The notes beneath the pieces are model-generated. The model was given only the letters and a program-made list of their open reading frames with translations, did no database searches and had not been told where the DNA came from. Position numbers and translations under genes: made by a program. From JBMCLJ01 sp048615375 (GTDB lineage: Bacteria; Patescibacteriota; Dojkabacteria; JAOAGR01), in NCBI GenBank assembly GCA_048615375.1, contig JBMCLJ010000076.1, forward strand, positions 1-6,652: a stretch of DNA of 6,652 nucleotides, written 5' to 3'. Of this stretch, positions 1 to 5,450 are shown piece by piece (position 1 is the stretch's first letter; the number at the start of each line of letters is the position of its first letter).

Positions 1-2
1 TC

Positions 3-623
3 GAAAAAAATAATGAACTGGCTTTGTTATTTGAAGATTCACAGGAAAGCCTTGTCCCGGAATTCAGTACCCGTGATGAACGAAACGAATTCGTTCAAGA
101 AAAACGGGATAGTGGCCAGTACAATGTTCAGGCTGTTCTCGGTAGATGGGAAGTATTTGAAAAAGGAATTACCATCGCCCGACGTATAGCGTATGCAGTT
201 GGAGGTTTTCTCCTTACTGTTTCTGCATTGTTTATCTTAACTACTATCGCGAAAATCGTGGCTGACAACAGAAAAGAAATTGGCGTATTCATGGCAGTCG
301 GGGCTCAAAAAAGAGATATTAAAAAGATTTTCTTCAGCTACGCCTTTATGCTCACAACACTCGGGTTTATTATTGGACTGGTAATTGCGGTAATATTCAA
401 CGGTGCACTTTCTCTGATTTATGGTGATGAGATTGTTTATGAAATGGCTAGTTTTGCGGAAACCCAGGACATCTCTCAGCCAATACTCCTCTTTGTTGGT
501 GTGCCGGTCGTACAAGTAACGCTACTCTACATATTTGTACTCCTGGTCGGATTCGCGGCATCCTACCTGCCTGCCCGTAAAGCAGCCAAACTCGATCCGA
601 TAGTTGCCTTGAGAGAAGGCTAG
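3..623 (+). CDS. ABC transporter permease, FtsX/MacB family (C-terminal part, 5' end outside window)
   Basis: The frame is open to the left window edge, so the gene begins outside the window; the TTG at 24 is not a convincing start. The visible 206 residues contain three membrane segments, at about residues 61-86, 109-139 and 165-189. This is the usual C-terminal FtsX-like domain. Just after the first helix lies the family's cytoplasmic signature, with NRKEIGVFMAVGAQ followed by KRDIKKIFF. The protein ends in PARKAAKLDPIVALREG, the typical tail of MacB/LolC-type permeases. Such proteins pair with a cytoplasmic ATPase and usually drive mechanotransmission, export or lipoprotein release rather than classical import. 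The ATPase partner is not in the window and the substrate cannot be read from this fragment. The gene ends in TAG, 53 bases before the end of the convergent hydrolase gene, and I see no obvious hairpin terminator between them. Confidence 0.9.
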   Translation, partial: EKNNELALLFEDSQESLVPEFSTRDERNEFVQEKRDSGQYNVQAVLGRWEVFEKGITIARRIAYAVGGFLLTVSALFILTTIAKIVADNRKEIGVFMAVGAQKRDIKKIFFSYAFMLTTLGFIIGLVIAVIFNGALSLIYGDEIVYEMASFAETQDISQPILLFVGVPVVQVTLLYIFVLLVGFAASYLPARKAAKLDPIVALREG

Positions 624-676
624 CAGGGAACAGTAATCAGAACGGTGACAAAGAATACGAAACAGTACAACGATCA

Positions 677-2959
677 TTATTCCAACAGAAAACCAATATT
701 GTCCAGAATAAATGAGCCGTCTCCAAATGCCTTTGGTCGAAAACGAATTGCCTGGACGTTTTCGTAGTTAAAGCTTTCAGCTCCCTGAAACTGGTTCAGG
801 GGCAGGGATACGGTTTGTGGAACTGTTTCTTTAACAGTAAGGCTACTGAGAGGAAATGTGAAATAACTACTCAGAAGATCGTTCACAGGGTACAGATCAG
901 GTGTAATGCTCAACGTAACCTCTTTGTCTGCTCCATCTACAAGAACAACATCGAGCAAATATTCCGCTTCATCCCCTCCGGTATGTCCCAGATCAAACTG
1001 AAAATGCGCGGCAGTTTCTTCTAGCGCATTGCTGAGATCCAAAGGTTCGTCGAATGTAATATTGTATAACGCGTTCACGCTACAAGACACGCATTCTGCC
1101 AGCTCAAGAACTGTATTCCTTGAAACTCCCGCGATGCTGGGATGCCTAAGCTGAATCTCTATTTCTCCACCCTCAAGCCCCATACCTTCAGACAAGCCAA
1201 TAGCAGGTATCCTGGCTGGATCGATATCTTCATCAAAATTCGTGATCATCATATAATCCGAACTTTGAAAACCATTCCTGTATTGTGTATCAGGTAATGC
1301 ATCAGCGATAGTCCGATAGTCTTGAAATACTGGCTGGAGCTCTGTTCTGTTATGTAAGGTTGATTCAAGAAAGCTACGTACATACAGACTGGCAATCTTC
1401 CTCTGCAACGAGCCATCCAACAGTTTATTTGTATCGACAAACCAGTGGAATGGCGCGTCAGCATCATAATCTCCCCATACAGTATTAAAATTCGCATGAT
1501 TCGCTCTTCCAATGTAGACATATGTCTTGATAAAGTCTTCATCTTCATTCCCCTTGAGGAATTGCAGTCGATCATAGGTTCGAAGTCCACTAAACCCGGA
1601 TATGTCATAATCCATCGCGCCTTGTAAAACAAGATAATTACAATTGGCAAAAGGCAACTCTTCTCCCGCGGGCTTATACTGGCTGTCAGTAGGCGCGAGA
1701 GCAATTACTGTTGTGATATTAAAATCATAATTACACCTGACATAGGAATCTACAGGACACTGTTCTAACTCACTGAACAACTTGGCGATTGTTGCCGCCT
1801 CACCACCCCTTGAATGCCCTATCAGAGCTATCGAACTCCGATCTATTTTATTATACAGCGCACTGTCTTCTGAACTGTTTTTTTGTAAAATTAACTGAAT
1901 ATGCTCCAGGATCAACCAGCCTCGAGCATCATTATCCTCAATAATATTCCCATATAATTCAGGTGCGAGATTCAAATAATTCTGATCCAGTGAGACCACA
2001 ACATACCCCATCTCCGCGAGACTCTCTCCCAGGTAGGCATAGCCTTCATGCGAAGGCTTCTGCATGGCGCTATTGCCGTGAACAATCACAACGAGAGGTC
2101 GCGGTGTATCAGTATCCGGCAGCCATCCAACAGCGTTCAAAGGCAGTTCTTCCGGCCCAAATCCCCAATACGTGGTTCTGAAACCAGTCCAGTTCTCAAT
2201 AAATGCCGCGCCGGAAACGGTTGCACCTTCAAGGATTCCCACACCATCCCTCTCAGTATATCCGTACCGTTCGGTAAAGGTTTGATCACCGTACACAAAC
2301 TGTGAGAAGTCAAACTTTTCGGAACCTGCAAGCACCTCTTCAATATCAATTTTTTGAACAAATGATGGAGCCTGCGCAACACCTCGATGCTGTTCTCTGG
2401 TGCCTTGAGGCAGAAACACAAGCATTCCTCCTGCCAGACCAGCAAGTACAACCACTATAAGGAATCCATGAAAAAGTCTAGTAGCGAAATTTCCTTTGAA
2501 TAAGCCACGATAGTACAACAATATTCCCAGCACACCACTGCCAAGCGTGGTCAGCATAAGAGCTGTTCCTGTGAACAACGATAGCAATAAGATAAGCTTT
2601 ACGTTGAGCACGATGCTGAATATGGAAGAATACAGAATAAAGAAAAGCGCGCTGGTAAACATAACGGTTGAAAATACATACGCTATAACTGAATTCGCGA
2701 CACTCCTTCTTTCTACACCAAGCAGTTTAAGCCCTGCGAACAGAGCAAGGAAGAAGAAATTATACGCGGTAACGTACAGTAATTGATCCCAGGGAGCAAA
2801 TACAATGTGTACGGGCCGAAATACAGCAATAATCACCAGCGTCAATACCATTGCAACAACAACGATCAACGGCTGCTTCCGCCTTTCAGGTATCAGAGAA
2901 ACAAGGAAATCGATAATCAATTGGACACAATGTTGCAACCTGTTCAGTATCTGCTTCAT
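677..2959 (-). CDS. Membrane-anchored alpha/beta hydrolase with C-terminal beta-rich domain
   Basis: This 760-residue protein has three parts. Residues about 31-184 hold about five hydrophobic helices. Basic stretches (ERRK at 25-28, VERR at 82-85, the loop at 151-161) fit the cytoplasmic side, which would place everything after residue 185 outside the membrane. Residues about 285-535 form an alpha/beta-hydrolase fold: VIVHGN (291-296) is the oxyanion-hole strand, GHSRGG (381-386) is the nucleophile elbow with Ser383, Asp450 in LQGAMD is the likely acid, and His488 in RANHAN the likely base. Layout resembles the chlorophyllase/dienelactone-hydrolase/PET-hydrolase-like group, so an esterase or lipase activity is likely, but the substrate is unknown. 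Residues about 565-760 are rich in beta strands and end in SFILDNIGFLLE, reminiscent of jelly-roll carbohydrate-binding domains; this is inference. Cys401/Cys409 and Cys623/Cys626 could form disulphides outside the cell. The ATG at 2959 has no clear ribosome-binding site. The gene lies 24 bases after the 81-residue gene. Confidence 0.85.
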   Translation of the reverse strand: MKQILNRLQHCVQLIIDFLVSLIPERRKQPLIVVVAMVLTLVIIAVFRPVHIVFAPWDQLLYVTAYNFFFLALFAGLKLLGVERRSVANSVIAYVFSTVMFTSALFFILYSSIFSIVLNVKLILLLSLFTGTALMLTTLGSGVLGILLYYRGLFKGNFATRLFHGFLIVVVLAGLAGGMLVFLPQGTREQHRGVAQAPSFVQKIDIEEVLAGSEKFDFSQFVYGDQTFTERYGYTERDGVGILEGATVSGAAFIENWTGFRTTYWGFGPEELPLNAVGWLPDTDTPRPLVVIVHGNSAMQKPSHEGYAYLGESLAEMGYVVVSLDQNYLNLAPELYGNIIEDNDARGWLILEHIQLILQKNSSEDSALYNKIDRSSIALIGHSRGGEAATIAKLFSELEQCPVDSYVRCNYDFNITTVIALAPTDSQYKPAGEELPFANCNYLVLQGAMDYDISGFSGLRTYDRLQFLKGNEDEDFIKTYVYIGRANHANFNTVWGDYDADAPFHWFVDTNKLLDGSLQRKIASLYVRSFLESTLHNRTELQPVFQDYRTIADALPDTQYRNGFQSSDYMMITNFDEDIDPARIPAIGLSEGMGLEGGEIEIQLRHPSIAGVSRNTVLELAECVSCSVNALYNITFDEPLDLSNALEETAAHFQFDLGHTGGDEAEYLLDVVLVDGADKEVTLSITPDLYPVNDLLSSYFTFPLSSLTVKETVPQTVSLPLNQFQGAESFNYENVQAIRFRPKAFGDGSFILDNIGFLLE

Positions 2960-2983
2960 ATATCTACATCTATTGTACTATCT

Positions 2984-3229
2984 TTACTTTGGCTTGGCTA
3001 TTTCTACTCCTTCAGTCAGTTCTATAAGCATTGAACAGAGTTTATTGAACATAATCCCGCATCGTCTGGGACTCGCGTATTCAATAGTGTAGTAGTCGCT
3101 CTCCGTAATACGTCCATTTATGTTATATTTAAAAATAACATCGATAATTCTATCCTCCCGCCGTTGTATCGCGATTACATCTTCGATATTAATGATCAAA
3201 TTATCTTTTACGCGAACAAAACGTGCCAT
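2984..3229 (-). CDS. Small hypothetical protein (81 residues)
   Basis: I do not recognise a named family. The 81 residues start MARFVRVKDNLIINIEDV, a pattern of alternating hydrophobic residues that suggests several short beta strands followed by a helix near the end (MFNKLCSMLIEL, residues about 58-69). Similar small soluble proteins with an opening of the type 'ligand-strand, NIEDV, strand' occur widely as uncharacterised bacterial ORFs. There is no signal peptide, membrane segment or evident catalytic motif. Support for a real gene comes from its position: it fills the gap ahead of the hydrolase gene on the same strand with a 24-base spacer, and a plausible promoter (3271-3299) lies just upstream. 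The competing plus-strand frames over this stretch look like shadows. The ATG has no Shine-Dalgarno sequence. It may be co-expressed with the hydrolase, but no functional link can be shown. Confidence 0.65.
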   Translation of the reverse strand: MARFVRVKDNLIINIEDVIAIQRREDRIIDVIFKYNINGRITESDYYTIEYASPRRCGIMFNKLCSMLIELTEGVEIAKPK

Positions 3230-3270
3230 TGTACATGTATAGGGGCAATGCTCAATATAAGCTCACTGGG

Positions 3271-3299
3271 ATTGTATCAGGAAAAACACAAGAAACCAA
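3271..3299 (-). promoter_or_regulatory. Candidate sigma70-type promoter for the 81-residue gene and the hydrolase
   Basis: Read on the minus strand, TTGGTT (3299-3294) and TACAAT (3276-3271) are separated by exactly 17 bases, and TGA directly before the -10 box makes it an extended -10 element. The -10 box matches the consensus at five of six positions and the -35 box at three of six. Transcription would start around 3264, leaving a leader of roughly 35 bases before the ATG at 3229. This is pattern matching only; no transcript evidence is available. Confidence 0.45.
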
Positions 3300-3318
3300 T
3301 CATGCTTTTTTGTTACAG

Positions 3319-3324
3319 GATAAT
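3319..3324 (+). promoter_or_regulatory. Weak candidate -10 box for the lactonase operon
   Basis: GATAAT matches the TATAAT consensus at five of six positions and lies 36 bases before the ATG at 3361, a suitable distance. No good -35 box stands at the right spacing, so the promoter may need an activator or may lie elsewhere. The box overlaps the left arm of the outer inverted repeat (3322-3328), so a protein bound there could block polymerase. Confidence 0.25.
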
Positions 3325-3357
3325 TGATCTCTCTCACGTTACAACGTACAATCAATT
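3322..3357. repeat. Nested inverted repeats upstream of the lactonase start
   Basis: The outer arms AATTGAT (3322-3328) and ATCAATT (3351-3357) are perfect inverted copies. Inside them ACGTT (3336-3340) and AACGT (3343-3347) form a second perfect inverted repeat with a two-base centre. The right outer arm ends three bases before the ATG. The inner loop is too small for a stable RNA hairpin, so a protein-binding operator is the more natural reading. The arms are short and chance occurrence is possible. Confidence 0.4.
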
Positions 3358-3360
3358 CAT

Positions 3361-4074
3361 ATGAAAACGTATAAAAATCCTTCCGGCGAAAGTGTCTCAC
3401 GCCAGGCTATTGAGGCGATTAATCTTTTACTGGCCAAGCATAAGAAGTACCCGATTTTATTCCACTATTCTGGCGGTTCTTCGCTCCAGCTGCTGAATGG
3501 TATCGAGGCACAAAATATCAATTACAATATTACATTCGTACCATTGGATGAACGATTTTCACGGGATAAAACAATCAATAACTATTCAATTATGACAGGT
3601 ATGCCCTTCTATACTACTGCGCTTGCACAGGAATGCCGTTTCATAAACACATACCCAACAGCTTCCGATACTCTGGAAGACTTCGCGAGTCGTTATGCCC
3701 TGGAGATAACAAACTGGCGAAAACAAAATCCTCTTGGTATCACCCTGGTTCTTTTTGGCATAGGAGAAGACGGACATGTATGCGGCATTATGCCGTATCC
3801 AGAGAATAAAGAATACTTTCACGAAACGTTTAATAATAATGAGGTAATGGTAGTGGGGTATGACGCGGGAGATAAAAGTTCCTACCCCCTCCGGGTAACT
3901 CCCACACTCCCCTACTTCCGCAAGTACCTGAAAGCGGGTATCGCGTACGCTGCAGGAAAAAACAAACAGGAGGCAATAAGCAGGGTCTTGACACCTGAAG
4001 GGAAACTGGAGCATACTCCAGCACGACTACTCCGTGAATTTCAGGATGTAGAGTTGTTTACGGATGTAGCATAA
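3361..4074 (+). CDS. pgl: 6-phosphogluconolactonase / glucosamine-6-phosphate isomerase family protein
   Basis: The 237-residue product matches the usual length (about 220-270) and motif order of the family. SGGSS (37-41) is the phosphate-binding loop, PLDER (61-65) follows the next strand, NNY (73-75) is the conserved Asn-Tyr pair, and GIGEDGHVCGIMP (133-145) is the signature around the active-site Asp and His. LRVTPTLP (177-184) corresponds to the R-x-T-LT-P segment typical of lactonases. The enzyme hydrolyses 6-phosphogluconolactone to 6-phosphogluconate in the oxidative pentose phosphate pathway, in the cytoplasm. The LRVTPTLP segment favours lactonase over NagB deaminase, although the family is hard to split by motif alone. 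VCGIMP replaces the more common TASLFP after the His. The ATG has no Shine-Dalgarno sequence. No zwf or gnd gene is nearby; the only likely operon partner is the unknown gene 17 bases downstream. Confidence 0.85.
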   Translation: MKTYKNPSGESVSRQAIEAINLLLAKHKKYPILFHYSGGSSLQLLNGIEAQNINYNITFVPLDERFSRDKTINNYSIMTGMPFYTTALAQECRFINTYPTASDTLEDFASRYALEITNWRKQNPLGITLVLFGIGEDGHVCGIMPYPENKEYFHETFNNNEVMVVGYDAGDKSSYPLRVTPTLPYFRKYLKAGIAYAAGKNKQEAISRVLTPEGKLEHTPARLLREFQDVELFTDVA

Positions 4075-4091
4075 ATAACATTGCTCAAAAA

Positions 4092-5090
4092 ATGCCCCTG
4101 AATGCGCCTTCACCAACTACAATAAATGGAACAAAACTCACTTGTAATTCTGAAAGACCTGGTGAATGGGTTGTTGAGGTTAAATTATCTGATGAACGGG
4201 CTCAAAGGGAGCGAGATAAGTTTAACTGGCGAGTAAATCTCGTAACAAAAGAAGGACTGTTTCCTTTTGTGCCAACAGCGTTTTTTAGAGAAAGTGGACA
4301 GGAAACTGTTATTGATCCATATAGTCCATATGGGTATCAACAAGCAGGCAGACAAGGTTTGCTTGCAGAATTATCTGATGAAAACCATGGGTATCCCCTT
4401 ACAATTCTGGCGCAAAAAGCAATTTTAGGTTCTCACCATTGGTTACTGGTTGATCCATGGGCTACTCAGTTTAACTTTTCCAGAGAAATGTTTGCGATAG
4501 GAAATGAATTGGCAGCCAGGGGGAAAGTAGTCTGGGGAAATGGTGCAGGCGCAGCGGCATCAATGGTAACTGCACACTTCAACGTTGCTGATATGCCTGA
4601 ATATCCTTGTTTCAAGCCATTGCCGGAGAAAGCTTTTACAGAAGTGGTTTCCGTACAAGAAGCACCAGGAACCTATAAGGAAAGGCTCAGACAAGGACAC
4701 CTTGTAAGCATTGCGTTTCTGGGTAATGACAAGGTTGGTTTTATGGCACATGTAAAACCCTATAGAGAAATAAGCATTGTTGACCGAAAACGTGTACCAG
4801 GAACGGAGTTCTTCCAGGATGTAATTGAATTTAACAGTTTATCAATTGATGAGCGCCAACTTCTATTGCTCGTTTTACTGCTTGGTCCAGGAGGAATTGA
4901 AATGACAACTTCAGGATTAGTACTTATGCGGGATAGCAGACTCACTTCCCATCAACATACCAGTGTGTTCCAGGCTTTAAGAGCAAAGTCTTATAAAAAC
5001 ACATACCTTGATGATCAATTGATCCGGAAGCTGCATCTACCAAATCAGGACTACCGACTCCCAGTACTAGATCCATGGCTAGCTAACTAA
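4092..5090 (+). CDS. Protein of unknown function (332 residues), downstream of the lactonase gene
   Basis: I do not recognise this protein. It is a soluble-looking chain with no signal peptide. The N-terminal part is strand-rich (EWVVEVKLSDE at 25-35, FNWRVNLVT at 44-52). Visible landmarks are a small-residue stretch GNGAGAAAS (149-157), a hydrophobic run LLLLVLLLGPGG (257-268) that looks like a buried helix rather than a membrane anchor, and HQH (287-289). The tripeptide DPW occurs twice, at 121-123 and at 327-329 near the C-terminus. The ATG at 4092 is the only plausible start: the frame is open back to a TGA at 4035 but has no other ATG. There is no Shine-Dalgarno sequence. The 17-base gap after the lactonase gene suggests co-transcription, so a role near sugar-phosphate metabolism is possible but unproven. 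By hand count it has about 22 CpG in 999 bases against about 35 in 714 for the lactonase gene, which hints at a different origin. Confidence 0.8.
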   Translation: MPLNAPSPTTINGTKLTCNSERPGEWVVEVKLSDERAQRERDKFNWRVNLVTKEGLFPFVPTAFFRESGQETVIDPYSPYGYQQAGRQGLLAELSDENHGYPLTILAQKAILGSHHWLLVDPWATQFNFSREMFAIGNELAARGKVVWGNGAGAAASMVTAHFNVADMPEYPCFKPLPEKAFTEVVSVQEAPGTYKERLRQGHLVSIAFLGNDKVGFMAHVKPYREISIVDRKRVPGTEFFQDVIEFNSLSIDERQLLLLVLLLGPGGIEMTTSGLVLMRDSRLTSHQHTSVFQALRAKSYKNTYLDDQLIRKLHLPNQDYRLPVLDPWLAN

Positions 5091-5181
5091 TGATGCAAAC
5101 CTAACAAAGGACTCCAAGACTGATGTGCTATACCCTGGACGGAAAAGTTCTTAAGTAATGAACGCGTAACCTTGTTTGATT

Positions 5182-5255
5182 TGGCAGGGGCGGAGGGACT
5201 CGAACCCCCGTTGGCGGTTTTGGAGACCGCAGTCCTACCACTGAACGACACCCCC
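5182..5255 (-). tRNA. trnW: tRNA-Trp (anticodon CCA)
   Basis: The minus strand folds into a full cloverleaf of 74 bases. The acceptor stem is GGGGGTG with CGCCCCT. The D stem is GTTC with GGAC around an AGTGGTA loop. The anticodon stem is GCGGT/ACCGC around the loop CTCCAAA, giving anticodon CCA. The variable loop has four bases, and the T stem is GGGGG/CCCTC around TTCGAGT. The discriminator is G73, as expected for tryptophan, and the 3' CCA (5184-5182) is encoded. Two wobble pairs are needed in the acceptor stem, G1-U72 and U6-G67, and base 9 is C. The gene is convergent with the 332-residue gene and on the same strand as the mutase gene, 195 bases downstream of it. Confidence 0.95.
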
Positions 5256-5269
5256 GTATTATCTTATTA

Positions 5270-5286
5270 TGTGCTATAGTAGCACA
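5270..5286. repeat. Perfect 7-bp inverted repeat ahead of tRNA-Trp
   Basis: TGTGCTA (5270-5276), a three-base spacer TAG, and TAGCACA (5280-5286) form a perfect hairpin-capable palindrome, 14 bases beyond the 5' end of the tRNA. No T-run follows on either strand, so it is not a standard intrinsic terminator. It could be an operator, or a hairpin in the tRNA leader or precursor. Confidence 0.5.
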
Positions 5287-5302
5287 CAGCTGCAAGAGCC
5301 AG

Positions 5303-5332
5303 GGTATTATACCTGAGAATTGCAGCAATTGC
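5303..5332. repeat. Two further short palindromes and a candidate -10 box
   Basis: GGTAT-T-ATACC (5303-5313) and AATTGC-A-GCAATT (5318-5330) are perfect palindromes, each with a one-base centre. GCAATTGC (5325-5332) is itself a palindrome. Read on the minus strand, the first contains a consensus TATAAT (5311-5306), about 50 bases before the tRNA, which could serve as its -10 box. I find no good -35 box at 16-18 bases, so the promoter reading is weak. Confidence 0.3.
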
Positions 5333-5450
5333 ATTACTGGTCTTTCGCACAAGAAGCTTACACCCGAACGTCTGCGCCAATATTGTATACATGTGTCTAA
5401 ATGCAATTAAACCATCGGAATGGGCGTAGAAATCACCTTGACCTACTATT

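Larger units (their letters stand above)
5256..5450. other. Intergenic region between the mutase gene and tRNA-Trp
   Basis: Apart from the palindromes listed separately I see no convincing gene here. The open frames crossing it have no ribosome-binding site or family resemblance, and one of them runs through the tRNA. There is no clear hairpin plus T-run to end mutase transcription, so read-through into the tRNA is possible. Confidence 0.5.

Noticed and set aside
24..26. TTG as the start of the permease gene
   Set aside because: The frame continues upstream to the window edge without a stop, there is no ribosome-binding site, and the family needs a long N-terminal part that must lie outside the window.
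624..676. Possible bidirectional terminator between the convergent permease and hydrolase genes
   Set aside because: I could not find a GC-rich hairpin followed by a T-run in either direction.
1249..1704. 151-residue minus-strand frame inside the hydrolase gene
   Set aside because: It overlaps the hydrolase coding sequence completely in another frame, its composition looks random, and the hydrolase motifs in this stretch (Asp450, His488) are clearly coding.
3586..4014. 142-residue minus-strand frame opposite the lactonase gene
   Set aside because: It is antisense to a well-supported enzyme gene, rich in Cys and Arg as expected of a shadow frame, and has no recognisable domain.
4453..5077. 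GATCCATGG occurring near both DPW codons of the 332-residue gene as a possible duplication
   Set aside because: The match does not extend beyond the three codons and their immediate neighbours, so an internal domain repeat is not supported.
5128..5406. 92-residue minus-strand frame across the tRNA
   Set aside because: It reads straight through the tRNA-Trp gene; the GLRSPKPPTGVRVPPPLPNQ-like stretch is the familiar translation of a tRNA sequence.
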